This document shows, piece by piece, positions 52,601-60,180 of a stretch of DNA of 64,000 bases. The position numbers and the translations under genes were made by a program. Origin of the DNA: Gemmobacter sp034519525 (GTDB lineage Bacteria > Pseudomonadota > Alphaproteobacteria > Rhodobacterales > Rhodobacteraceae); NCBI GenBank assembly GCA_034519525.1, contig JAXHOJ010000046.1, positions 62,001 to 126,000 on the forward strand, given 5' to 3'. Numbering within the stretch: the stretch's first letter is position 1; each line of letters opens with the position of its first letter. The notes below the pieces were generated by a model. The model made no database searches, was not told where the DNA came from, and saw nothing but the letters and a program-made list of their open reading frames with translations.

Positions 52601-53499
52601 TGCCGCTGCTGACGGGGCAAGAGGTGCCCCATGCCCCGCATGTGGCCATTGCGGAGCGGCCCTGGCCGGGGCAGGTGGCGGTCTGGTCTTCATCGGAAGA
52701 TGCGGGATACCGGCTGAACCGCACGGTCGAGGTTTCGGCCACGGTGGGGCGCAGCCAGACGGCGCTGGCCGCTGCGCCGCCGGGCTTGTGGGATCGCGGT
52801 GCAGCGCTGCGGGTGAAGCTGGGCACCGGGCAGCTGGCATCAGCCAGCGAAACGGCGGTGCTGAACGGTGCCAATGCCATGGCCATCGGCCATCCGGCAG
52901 GCGGGGATTGGGAGGTGTTCCAGTTCACCACGGCCACGCTGGTTGGCCCTGCGACCTATGATCTGACAGGCCGCTTGCGCGGGCAGCTGGGCAGCGATGG
53001 CGTCATGCCTGCGGAATGGCCGGTGGGATCGCAGGTGGTGCTGCTGGACGAGGCGCTGGTGCAGCTGGAGCTGGCGGCCTCTGCCCGGGGGCTTTCGCGC
53101 CATTACCGGGTGGGCCGGGCCAGCCGCAGCTATGATGACCAACTGGTGCGGCATGTGGAACGTGCCTTTGCCGGGGTTGGCCTGCGCCCCTATCGGCCTG
53201 CGCATCTGCGGGCCACGGCCGTGGGGGGGGATCTGCGGCTGACATGGCTGCGCCGCACGCGGATTGATGGTGACAGCTGGGAAGCTCCCGATGTGCCGCT
53301 GGGCGAGGAACGCGAACGCTATCTGCTGCGCCTGCGGTCGGGTGGGGTGATCCTGCGGGAAGAAACCCTGTCAGCCCCGGAATGGACCTATGGCGCGGCG
53401 CAGCGCGCAGCCGACGGGGCCGGGGTGGTGATCGAGGTGGCGCAGATCTCGGCCAGCTTTGGCCCTGGCCCCTTTGTGCGACTGGAGCTTGCGCCCTGA
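49612..53499 (+). CDS. GTA g15, megatron baseplate multidomain protein
   Basis: The 1295-residue protein is the GTA host-recognition/tail-tip protein (Rcc01698): an N-terminal glycine-rich hydrophobic segment (AAGAAIGSGFGGSVLGLTGA), a TIM-barrel glycosidase-like domain in the middle (PKVTSYSYSLSLALALCEGP early, then CIGSEMRALTQIR, DFVGIDNYMPLSDW, KPIVFTEYGCAAIDRGANEP) and a beta-rich C-terminal region from ~850 on. It contacts the recipient cell surface. Frame is open throughout, unlike the disrupted head genes. The last codon overlaps the following small gene. Confidence 0.93.
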   Translation: MATLLLSAAGAAIGSGFGGSVLGLTGAVIGRAVGATLGRVIDQRLLGAGAEAVEMGRVERFRLMGASEGTALAQVYGRTRLAGQVIWATRFLETASKSGGGKGASRPKVTSYSYSLSLALALCEGPVGGIGRIWADGVEIRPSDLNLRLYHGTEDQLPDPKIAAVEGTDRAPAYRGLAYVVIEDLELAPYGNRVPQLSFEVIRPAQGDLAGAVGDLAQAVRAVALIPGTGEYALATTKVHYADGDDATVSANVNSGSGRSDLETSLDQLQTELPRVGSVSLVVSWFGDDLRCGQCQIRPKVEQAQLEGAGMAWHVAGLKREDGVEVARVDGRQIYGGTPADGAVIEAIVELKRRGQEVMFYPFILMEQLPGNALPDPWTGAEGQPPLPWRGRITLDAAPGMPGSADGTAAAAAEVADFLGSAMPGHFEWREGRMRYDGPEEWRYRRFILHYAHLCAAAGGVDAFCIGSEMRALTQIRGAGHSFPAVTALRQLAAEVRAILGPQTRISYAADWSEYFGYHVEADVYFHLDPLWADPNVDFVGIDNYMPLSDWRDGETHADAGWGSLYRLDYLMANVEGGEGHDWYYDSAEAARLQRRRPITDGAHQEPWVFRYKDLRGWWSQHHHDRIGGVRQALPTDWVPGSKPIVFTEYGCAAIDRGANEPNKFLDPKSSESALPKFSDGRRDDLMQMQYLRAFHAYWADPARNPQANLYDGRMIDMARAHVWAWDARPFPAFPNRASLWSDGDNYARGHWLNGRASGLPLAAVVAAICEAAGLVAVDVSDLQGMVRGFDLAGLGTARAALQPLMLAYGFEAVERDGVLRFVMRRGVAVADLTEDDFALSDEIGGSIERTRAPESESLGRVLVGHIEAEADFALREAEMRHPDAPVPVVAQTDLPLVLTRAEGMATAERWLAEARVARDVARFDLPPSRGRFGPGDVLRHEGAHWRIDRVEQGELRLIEATRTEPGLFRPSDPVEERVLQAEPLAEVPAYPVFLDLPLLTGQEVPHAPHVAIAERPWPGQVAVWSSSEDAGYRLNRTVEVSATVGRSQTALAAAPPGLWDRGAALRVKLGTGQLASASETAVLNGANAMAIGHPAGGDWEVFQFTTATLVGPATYDLTGRLRGQLGSDGVMPAEWPVGSQVVLLDEALVQLELAASARGLSRHYRVGRASRSYDDQLVRHVERAFAGVGLRPYRPAHLRATAVGGDLRLTWLRRTRIDGDSWEAPDVPLGEERERYLLRLRSGGVILREETLSAPEWTYGAAQRAADGAGVVIEVAQISASFGPGPFVRLELAP

Positions 53500-53774
53500 T
53501 GCGCAGGCTGCTGATCGGCGATCTGCTGGCGGCGGCGCGGGTTCTGGCGCCCGTGGCCCCGGCAGATCGCAGCCGGGTGATGGACCGGCTGCTGCGCGAA
53601 GCCCATGCCGCGCATCTTTATGCCAAGCGGTTTGGCCGTGGCCATCCGCTTTGGGGCAATGGCAGCCTGATGGCGCGCGCCCTGCGCGAGCCGGCGGCAG
53701 ATCTGGCTTCGGCCCGGTTGCAGCTGGCCCTGCTGGCGCTGGTCATCGACCGGCTGCAAGGCTGGCGTAGTTGA
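53499..53774 (+). CDS. Small conserved protein trailing the GTA cluster
   Basis: The 91-residue protein starts MRRLLIGDLLAAARVLAPVA inside the g15 stop codon and has a charged helical pattern (RSRVMDRLLREAHAAHLYAK, then RLQLALLALVIDRLQGW). It is a hypothetical found downstream of g15 in many Rhodobacterales GTA clusters. Function unknown; no membrane span is certain. Confidence 0.7.
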   Translation: MRRLLIGDLLAAARVLAPVAPADRSRVMDRLLREAHAAHLYAKRFGRGHPLWGNGSLMARALREPAADLASARLQLALLALVIDRLQGWRS

Positions 53775-53776
53775 AC

Positions 53777-53805
53777 TGGAAACCGCCGCGCCTATCTGCG
53801 ATAAT
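53777..53805 (+). promoter_or_regulatory. Sigma70-like promoter candidate for cysE
   Basis: TGGAAA (53777-53782) and GATAAT (53800-53805) are 17 bases apart, 32 bases upstream of the cysE ATG. The -10 is good and the -35 moderate. It overlaps only the last codons of the preceding small gene. Confidence 0.45.
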
Positions 53806-53836
53806 AGGGTTCAGATCATGCCCATGGAGCGCGGAT

Positions 53837-54649
53837 ATGCCGGAAATCAAGCAGAAGTTGATGCCGATCGACCCTGTCTGGTCTCGTGTCTGTGAAGAGG
53901 CGCTGGCCGCCGTGGCGAATGAGCCGCTGATGGGGGGGCTTGTACATTCCAGCCTGCTGCACCACGCCACGATGGAACGCGCGCTGGCCTATCGCTTTTC
54001 CCTGAAGCTCGCCTCCGGCGAGATGGGAGAGCAGCTGCTGCGCGAGATTGCCGAAGAGGCCTATAGCACCGATCCGCAGCTGGGGCTTGCCGCGCGGGCC
54101 GATCTGGTGGCGGTCTATGATCGCGATCCCGCCTGCCATCGCTATCTGCAGCCCATGCTGTTCTTCAAGGGCTATCAGGCGGTGCAGGCTTACCGCGTGG
54201 GCCATTGGCTCTGGGGGCAGGGGCGGCACGATATGGCCTATTTCGTGCAGATGCGGGTCTCGGAAGTGTTCGGCGTGGATATTCACCCGGCGGCCCGTGT
54301 TGGCCGTGGCATCATGATTGACCATGCCCATTCCATCGTGATCGGTGAAACCGCCGTGGTGGGGGATAATGTCTCGATGCTCCATTCGGTGACTTTGGGG
54401 GGCACCGGCAAGGAAGATGGCGACCGGCACCCGAAGATCGGGGATGGCGTGCTGATCGGGGCGGGGGCCAAGGTGCTGGGCAATATCACGATCGGGCACT
54501 GCTCGCGCATTGCGGCCGGTTCGGTGGTGCTGCATGACGTGCCGCCGAAAACCACTGTGGCAGGCGTTCCGGCCAAGGTGGTGGGAGAGGCAGGGTGTTC
54601 GCAGCCGTCCGTGATGATGGATCAGGTGCTGAAAGGCTGTGATTGCTGA
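53837..54649 (+). CDS. cysE: Serine O-acetyltransferase
   Basis: The 270-residue enzyme makes O-acetylserine for cysteine synthesis. A helical N-terminal domain is followed by hexapeptide repeats with the active-site-type GVDIHPAARVGRGIMIDHAH and GDRHPKIGDGVLIGAGAKVL. cysE next to the GTA g15 end is the standard arrangement in Rhodobacterales. The start at 53837 fits the family; the upstream extension to 53771 is the previous gene's region. A terminator follows at 54678. Confidence 0.94.
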   Translation: MPEIKQKLMPIDPVWSRVCEEALAAVANEPLMGGLVHSSLLHHATMERALAYRFSLKLASGEMGEQLLREIAEEAYSTDPQLGLAARADLVAVYDRDPACHRYLQPMLFFKGYQAVQAYRVGHWLWGQGRHDMAYFVQMRVSEVFGVDIHPAARVGRGIMIDHAHSIVIGETAVVGDNVSMLHSVTLGGTGKEDGDRHPKIGDGVLIGAGAKVLGNITIGHCSRIAAGSVVLHDVPPKTTVAGVPAKVVGEAGCSQPSVMMDQVLKGCDC

Positions 54650-54677
54650 TATCGCCCTGAACGCAGAAACCGAATTG

Positions 54678-54709
54678 AAAAAGCCCCGGAGTTTCCTCCG
54701 GGGCTTTTT
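54678..54709. terminator. Bidirectional terminator after cysE
   Basis: AAAAAGCCCCGGA, loop GTTTCC, TCCGGGGCTTTTT. It serves cysE on the plus strand and the pdh operon on the minus strand. Confidence 0.92.
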
Positions 54710-54725
54710 GTGCTTCAGTCCGGCC

Positions 54726-56045
54726 TCAGGCCAGCATCATCATCGGGTTTTCCAGATTCTCGATGATCGCCTTCAGGAACTGAGCCCCCAGCGCGCCGTC
54801 GATCACCCGGTGATCCACCGACAGCGTCATCGACATCATGGTGGCCACCACGATCTCGCCCGCCTTGTTCACCACGGGTTTCTTGATGCCCGCGCCAACA
54901 GCCAGGATCGACGCCTGCGGCGGGTTGATGACGGCGTCGAAATTCTCGATCCCCATCATCCCGAGGTTGGAGATTGCAAAGCTGCCGCCCTGATATTCAT
55001 GCGGGGCCAGCTTCTTGGATTTGGCGCGTCCGGCCAGATCCTTCATTTCGGCCGACAGGGCCGAAAGCGATTTCTTGTCGGCATCGCGCAGGACCGGGGT
55101 GAACAGGCCGCCTTCGATGGCCACGGCCACGGCAACATCCGAAGGTTTCATCTTCAGAACGCGGTCGCCCGCCCAGACGGCGTTGCAATCCGGCACCTTC
55201 TGCAGCGCCAGGGCACAGGCCTTGATGATGAAATCATTGACCGACAGCTTCACGCCGCGCCCTTCCAGCGATTTGTTCAGCTGCTCGCGGAAGGCCATCA
55301 GCGTATCCAGCTGCACTTCGCGGCGCAGGTAGAAATGCGGGATGGTCTGCTTGGCTTCGGTGAGGCGGGCCGCGATGGTGCGGCGCATCCCGTCCAGCGT
55401 GATTTCCTGATACTCGCGGTCGGCGTAGATCTTCTTCACCGCATCTGCCGAAGGCGCGGCAGGCGCGGCAGGCGCTGCAGCCGGGGCCGGTGCGGCCGGA
55501 GCTGCGACAGGCGCCGCCGCTGCAACCGGGGCCGCCTTCGGCGCCGCAACCGCACCTTCCACATCGGATTTCACGATGCGGCCATGCGGGCCAGAGCCTT
55601 TCACCTGCGTCAGGTCCAGCCCCTTTTCCGCCGCGATCCGGCGGGCGAGGGGCGAGGCGAAGACGCGGGCGCCACCGGCGGCCACGGGGGCTGCCGGGGC
55701 GGGTGCCGCAGCCGCAGCCGCAGCCACAGGCGCGGCAGCGGCGGCAGGGGCCGCCGCTGCAGGGGCCGCTGCCGGGGCGGCGGTGGCGGCCGAGGCATCC
55801 TCGCCGTCTTCCAGCAGAACGGCGATGGGCGCGTTGACCTTCACCCCCGCGCTGCCTTCGGCCACCAGGATTTTGCCGATCACGCCTTCATCGACGGCCT
55901 CGAATTCCATCGTGGCCTTGTCGGTTTCGATTTCGGCGATCACCTGGCCGGATTTCACCGTGTCGCCCTCTTTCACCAGCCATTTGGCCAGCGTGCCTTC
56001 CTCCATCGTCGGAGAAAGCGCAGGCATCAGAATTTGAATTGCCAT
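54726..56045 (-). CDS. pdhC: Pyruvate dehydrogenase E2, dihydrolipoamide acetyltransferase
   Basis: The 439-residue protein has an N-terminal lipoyl domain with the lipoyl lysine in ETDKATMEFEA, an Ala/Pro-rich linker, a peripheral-subunit-binding domain (FASPLARRIAAEKGLDLTQV, KGSGPHGRIVKSDVEGA), a second linker, and a catalytic domain ending with SVDHRVIDGALGAQFL. It transfers acetyl groups to CoA in the pyruvate dehydrogenase complex. It is the last gene of the pdhA-pdhB-pdhC operon, with 9 bp after pdhB. Its lipoyl domain is nearly the same as that of pdhB. Confidence 0.95.
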   Translation of the reverse strand: MAIQILMPALSPTMEEGTLAKWLVKEGDTVKSGQVIAEIETDKATMEFEAVDEGVIGKILVAEGSAGVKVNAPIAVLLEDGEDASAATAAPAAAPAAAAPAAAAAPVAAAAAAAPAPAAPVAAGGARVFASPLARRIAAEKGLDLTQVKGSGPHGRIVKSDVEGAVAAPKAAPVAAAAPVAAPAAPAPAAAPAAPAAPSADAVKKIYADREYQEITLDGMRRTIAARLTEAKQTIPHFYLRREVQLDTLMAFREQLNKSLEGRGVKLSVNDFIIKACALALQKVPDCNAVWAGDRVLKMKPSDVAVAVAIEGGLFTPVLRDADKKSLSALSAEMKDLAGRAKSKKLAPHEYQGGSFAISNLGMMGIENFDAVINPPQASILAVGAGIKKPVVNKAGEIVVATMMSMTLSVDHRVIDGALGAQFLKAIIENLENPMMMLA

Positions 56046-56054
56046 GTCTTGACC

Positions 56055-57425
56055 TCAGCGATAGCAGACGGATTTCACGGCATCGACCACATCTGCGGTC
56101 GTCACCAGGGCGAGCTTTTCAAGGTTCGCCGCATAGGGCATCGGCACATCCTTGCCGGTGCAGTTGATCACCGGCGCATCCAGATAATCGAAGGCACGCT
56201 GCATGATCGTGGCGCCGATGTGATTGCCGATGGAGCCGACGGGGAAGCCCTCTTCCACCGTGACGCAGCGGTTGGTCTTCATCACCGATGCCAGAACGGT
56301 GTCATAGTCGATCGGGCGCAGGGTGCGCAGGTCGATCACTTCGGCGCTGATGCCTTCGGCTGCCAGCTTGTCGGCGGCTTCCAGCGCATAGGTCATGCCG
56401 ATGCCGAAGGAGACGATGGTGACATCGGTGCCTTCACGCCAGATCCGGGCCTTGCCGAAGGGGATGGTGAAATCATCCACCGCCGGAACCTCGAAGGATT
56501 TCCCGTAAAGGATTTCGTTTTCAAGGAAGATCACCGGGTTCCGGTCACGGATCGCGGTTTTCAGCAGGCCTTTGGCATCGGATGCCGAATAGGGCATCAC
56601 TACCTTCATACCGGGAATGGCGGCATACCAGGCCGCGTAATCCTGGCTGTGCTGCGCGCCCACGCGGGCGGCGGCGCCGTTCGGGCCGCGGAACACGATG
56701 GAACAGCCCAGCTGGCCGCCCGACATGTAATTGGTCTTGGCGGCAGAGTTGATCAGATGGTCAATCGCCTGCATGGCAAAGTTGAAGGTCATGAACTCGA
56801 CAATCGGGTTCAGCCCGCCCCAGGCCGCGCCGACCGCCAGACCGGCAAAGCCATGTTCGGTGATCGGCGTGTCGATCACCCGCTTGGCGCCGAATTCATC
56901 CAGCAGGCCCTGGCTGATCTTGTAGGCGCCCTGATATTCGCCCACTTCTTCGCCCATCAGGAAGACGCCGGGGTTGCCCCGCATCTCTTCCGCCATGGCC
57001 TCGCGCAGCGCTTCGCGCACGGTCATGGTTTTCATCGGCGTGCCTTCGGTCCAATCGGGCGAGGCTTTCGATACCACATCCACCGCAGCCTTGGGGGCAG
57101 CGGGGGCCGCGGCAGCCACCGGGGCCGCTTCCACGGCGGCAGCCGGGGCAGGGGCTGCAGCAGCCGGGGTATCGGCGCTTTCGCCTTCTTCCACCAGCAC
57201 GGCAATCGGCGTGTTCACCTTCACGCCGGCCGATCCTTCGGCCACCAGCAGCTTGCCGACGATGCCTTCATCGACGGCTTCGAATTCCATCGTCGCCTTG
57301 TCGGTTTCGATTTCCGCAATGATCTGGCCGGATTTGACCACATCGCCCTCTTTCACCAGCCATTTGGCCAGCGTGCCTTCCTCCATGGTCGGAGAAAGCG
57401 CGGGCATAAGAACCTGAACTGCCAT
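56055..57425 (-). CDS. pdhB: Pyruvate dehydrogenase E1 beta subunit with N-terminal lipoyl domain
   Basis: The 456-residue protein carries its own lipoyl domain (residues 1-~80, lysine in ETDKATMEFEA) before the transketolase-like E1-beta domain (LREAMAEEMRGNPGVFLMGE, then GFAGLAVGAAWGGLNPIVEF, and a C-terminal VEEGFPVGSIGNHIGATIM). This fusion is characteristic of alphaproteobacteria. With PdhA it decarboxylates pyruvate. It lies between pdhA and pdhC with short gaps. Confidence 0.95.
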   Translation of the reverse strand: MAVQVLMPALSPTMEEGTLAKWLVKEGDVVKSGQIIAEIETDKATMEFEAVDEGIVGKLLVAEGSAGVKVNTPIAVLVEEGESADTPAAAAPAPAAAVEAAPVAAAAPAAPKAAVDVVSKASPDWTEGTPMKTMTVREALREAMAEEMRGNPGVFLMGEEVGEYQGAYKISQGLLDEFGAKRVIDTPITEHGFAGLAVGAAWGGLNPIVEFMTFNFAMQAIDHLINSAAKTNYMSGGQLGCSIVFRGPNGAAARVGAQHSQDYAAWYAAIPGMKVVMPYSASDAKGLLKTAIRDRNPVIFLENEILYGKSFEVPAVDDFTIPFGKARIWREGTDVTIVSFGIGMTYALEAADKLAAEGISAEVIDLRTLRPIDYDTVLASVMKTNRCVTVEEGFPVGSIGNHIGATIMQRAFDYLDAPVINCTGKDVPMPYAANLEKLALVTTADVVDAVKSVCYR

Positions 57426-57439
57426 GTCTTTCCCCTCCC

Positions 57440-58429
57440 TTACGCGTAGATGTCGGTCCAGAGCTCCTCGACGGGCGGCTCCGGGCTTTCTTTGGAAAAT
57501 TCTGCGGCCTCGTTGACGATGGCCTTGATGTCCTTGTCGATGGCTTTCAGATCTTCATCTGTCGCCAGCCCGCCTTGCAGCAGCAGGTCGCGGACATGTT
57601 CGATGGCGTCCTTTTCGGATTTCATCTTTTCCACTTCCTCGCGCGTGCGGTATTTCGCCGGGTCGGACATGGAATGGCCGCGATAGCGGTAGGTCATCAT
57701 TTCCAGGATATAAGGGCCATCACCCGCGCGGCAGGCGGCGACCGCCTTTTCGCTGGCGGCTTTCACGGCCAGAACATCCATGCCATCCACAGCCTCGCCC
57801 TTGATGCCATAGGCGGCGCCGCGTTCCCACAGGCTCGGCGATTTGGTGGAGCGTTTGACGCTGGTGCCCATCGCATACTGGTTGTTCTCGATGACGAAAA
57901 TCACCGGCAGGTTCCACAGCTGGGCCATGTTGTAGGTCTCGTAGACCTGGCCCTGGTTCGCCGCGCCATCGCCGAAATAGGTGAAGGTGACATTGTCATT
58001 GCCATTGTACTTGTCGGCAAAGGCCAGGCCCGCACCCAGCGGCACCTGCGCGCCGACGATGCCGTGGCCGCCGTAGAAGTGCTTTTCGCGCGAGAACATG
58101 TGCATCGAGCCGCCCTTGCCCTTGGAGTAGCCCCCAATGCGGCCGGTCAGTTCCGCCATCACGCCCTTAGGGTCCATCCCGCAGGCCAGCATATGGCCGT
58201 GATCGCGGTAAGAGGTGATGCGCTTGTCGCCTTCCTTGGTCGCGGCCTCAAGGCCCACAACCACCGCTTCCTGCCCGATATACAGGTGGCAGAAGCCGCC
58301 GATCAGCCCCATCCCGTAAAGCTGCCCCGCCTTTTCCTCGAACCGGCGGATCAGAAGCATCTCGCGGTAATATTTCAGAAGCTCCTCTTTCGAGACATTC
58401 GGTCTCTCCGGCGCCTTCTTGGTGGCCAT
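57440..58429 (-). CDS. pdhA: Pyruvate dehydrogenase E1 alpha subunit
   Basis: The 329-residue protein binds thiamine diphosphate through GDGAANQGQVYETYNMAQLW (GDG) and the later FVIENNQYAMGTS (NN). The RSTKSPSLWERG and MTYRYRGHSMSDPAKYR segments fit E1-alpha. It is the first gene of the operon and is preceded by an AT-rich, inverted-repeat-bearing promoter area. GGGAGGGAG precedes the start. Confidence 0.95.
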   Translation of the reverse strand: MATKKAPERPNVSKEELLKYYREMLLIRRFEEKAGQLYGMGLIGGFCHLYIGQEAVVVGLEAATKEGDKRITSYRDHGHMLACGMDPKGVMAELTGRIGGYSKGKGGSMHMFSREKHFYGGHGIVGAQVPLGAGLAFADKYNGNDNVTFTYFGDGAANQGQVYETYNMAQLWNLPVIFVIENNQYAMGTSVKRSTKSPSLWERGAAYGIKGEAVDGMDVLAVKAASEKAVAACRAGDGPYILEMMTYRYRGHSMSDPAKYRTREEVEKMKSEKDAIEHVRDLLLQGGLATDEDLKAIDKDIKAIVNEAAEFSKESPEPPVEELWTDIYA

Positions 58430-58442
58430 GCGGCTCCCTCCC

Positions 58443-58500
58443 GATAAGCAAAATAGTTCAGTGTTAAACTATCGGTAGCATATCGGAAAAACAAGGGCGC
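58443..58500 (-). promoter_or_regulatory. Promoter/operator region of the pdh operon
   Basis: An AT-rich island contains the perfect 6-bp inverted repeat ATAGTT (58453-58458) / AACTAT (58467-58472) and, on the minus strand, TTGTTT then TAGTTT 17 bases apart. It lies 24-70 bases upstream of pdhA and is the likely control point. Confidence 0.5.
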
Positions 58501-58595
58501 GCAAGAAAATCAATCGCTGCAATGCGGCATGAACCCGGCCGGTTGCCGGGCATGGTGGGGGGAGTATTCGGGGGCAGATGCCCGGCAAAGCTTGC

Positions 58596-58892
58596 CTAGC
58601 GGATCACGATCTCGTCGGCGCGCACATAGCCCAGAACATCGCGCAGCTGTTCATCCAGCAGATCCAGATCCAGATATTGATCCGAAAGCCGGTAGGTGCG
58701 GTTCTGCAGTTCGGCCAGTTCGGCTTGCAGCCGGTCCCGCTCGATGGTCAGCGTTTCGGCCTCGGCATGGATCTGAAGGCGGCGGAACAGGCCGAAATCG
58801 CCCTGTACCGCAGCAAAGGTGAAATAGCCGCCAAGCGCAAGCGCAAGGCCGAATATCATCAGATTGCCGATGGCGGGGCGGTTGGTCGTCAT
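58596..58892 (-). CDS. FtsB/DivIC-like septum formation initiator
   Basis: The 98-residue protein has one N-terminal membrane helix (IGNLMIFGLALALGGYFTFA) followed by a coiled coil (HAEAETLTIERDRLQAELAE, LQNRTYRLSDQYLD). This is the single-pass FtsB/DivIC layout; such proteins link early and late division proteins. Start chosen at 58892. Upstream of pdhA, as in other Rhodobacterales. Confidence 0.82.
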   Translation of the reverse strand: MTTNRPAIGNLMIFGLALALGGYFTFAAVQGDFGLFRRLQIHAEAETLTIERDRLQAELAELQNRTYRLSDQYLDLDLLDEQLRDVLGYVRADEIVIR

Positions 58893-59009
58893 GCTGCTGC
58901 CTCTGGTGCCCCTCATGATCCGGGGGCTTTCGGGCAGTATGGCACAGCTTGCAGCGGCTGTGAATCGCCAAGTTGATGCCGGGGCGCAGAGGCCCCGGCC
59001 AAGATCGGC

Positions 59010-60068
59010 TCAGTAAAAGAAGGCGAAATTATCCGCGGTCAGATCGGCCGACCGGGTGTTTTTCAGCAGAAGCTCCATGACAGCGCCGTCTTCATCCACC
59101 ACGCGGATAAGGGTGTCGGCGCCTTTCTGGACGAAGGCCATGCCATCATCCAGCCCACGGTCACGGTCTGCAAATTCCACATCAAAGCCGATGAATTCGA
59201 TGACGCCATCGACAGGCTTGTAATCTTGCACGATCGCCCGGCCCCCATCCGCAATCGCAGGATAGGCCGCGCGGCTGGTGAACACGAATGTATCAGATCC
59301 AGCGCCACCCCAGGCACGGTCTGTTCCCGAAACATAGATACGGTCATTGCCGCGGCCACCATACATCATGTCCGCGCCGGATTGGCCATTCAGAGAGTCG
59401 TCACCCCCAAGGCCTCTCAGCGTATCATTTCCTGCATCGGACATGATGAGCTCGCCCAGTTTCGTGCCGGTCAGGCTATCCGCATGTTCGGTGCCATAGA
59501 TGATTTCGCCCGTCTCGGCAGCGGCCGCCGCAAAGGGGCTGCTGATCAGCTGGACGTTGTTCATGTTCAGCGCGCCGACTTTGATGTTGTTCAGCGTGAT
59601 CTTGTACAGGTTGCCCGCAGAATCCTCGACCTGTACCAGAACGTTCTTGCCCTTTTGCGTGATCGAGAAGCCGTCGTTCATATCCTTGTCGCGGTCCGCC
59701 CATTGCACGCCGAAATTGGCGAGCTGCAGGATGTCGCGCTGCGGCCCGGCTGGCCGGAAATCGGTGATGACAGAGCTGTTGGAGGGCAGGCGCAGGTTGA
59801 ACGGGACGCCGGTTGCCACAAAGATATCGGTGCCCGGCCCGCCGGTCAGCCGGTCAGATCCCATGATCGACAGCGTGTCGATCCCGGCGCCGCCGTTCAC
59901 CACATCATTGCCATGGCTGCCGTCAATGACATCATTGCCGCCGCCGCCATTGATTGTGTCATTGCCGAAGAAGCCCAGAAACATTTCCGACCGGGCGGTG
60001 CCAGTCTTCCTGTCATTGCCGTTTGTGCCCTGCCAGACGGTGGAGGGGGCGTTCGAAATCGGTGCCAT
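59010..60068 (-). CDS. RTX-type calcium-binding protein with two duplicated modules
   Basis: The 352-residue protein has RTX nonapeptide motifs in two blocks: FGNDTINGGGGNDVIDG and GNDVVNGGAG in the first half, GNDTLRGLGGDDSLNGQSG and GGRGNDRIY in the second. Each block ends with a matching segment (FGVQWADRDKDMNDGFSIT versus FDVEFADRDRGLDDGMAF), showing an internal duplication. It has no N-terminal signal, so type I secretion is probable. Role unknown. Preceded by several hairpins (60096-60177). Confidence 0.83.
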   Translation of the reverse strand: MAPISNAPSTVWQGTNGNDRKTGTARSEMFLGFFGNDTINGGGGNDVIDGSHGNDVVNGGAGIDTLSIMGSDRLTGGPGTDIFVATGVPFNLRLPSNSSVITDFRPAGPQRDILQLANFGVQWADRDKDMNDGFSITQKGKNVLVQVEDSAGNLYKITLNNIKVGALNMNNVQLISSPFAAAAAETGEIIYGTEHADSLTGTKLGELIMSDAGNDTLRGLGGDDSLNGQSGADMMYGGRGNDRIYVSGTDRAWGGAGSDTFVFTSRAAYPAIADGGRAIVQDYKPVDGVIEFIGFDVEFADRDRGLDDGMAFVQKGADTLIRVVDEDGAVMELLLKNTRSADLTADNFAFFY

Positions 60069-60095
60069 GTCTTTCCCAATTTTTTCAAAGCAATC

Positions 60096-60177
60096 CCCCG
60101 CCGAACGACGCCCGGCGGGGCCTTCTGACCGTTTGGTTTAATACCGGCAACCAAACGGTCAATCACCCGGATGGGTG
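60096..60177. promoter_or_regulatory. Array of three hairpins between pgk and the RTX gene
   Basis: CCCCGCCG / CGGCGGGG (60096-60120), a perfect 12-bp repeat GACCGTTTGGTT / AACCAAACGGTC (60127-60160) and CACCC-GGAT-GGGTG (60164-60177). They lie downstream of pgk and upstream of the RTX start, so they may terminate pgk transcription or be an operator; no T-tract is obvious. Confidence 0.55.
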
Positions 60178-60180
60178 AGG

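Noticed and set aside
54639..57449. A 936-residue open frame antisense to pdhB and pdhC
   Set aside because: It lies opposite well-supported genes, has only His/Arg/Gly-rich low-complexity sequence, and arises from high-GC codon bias.
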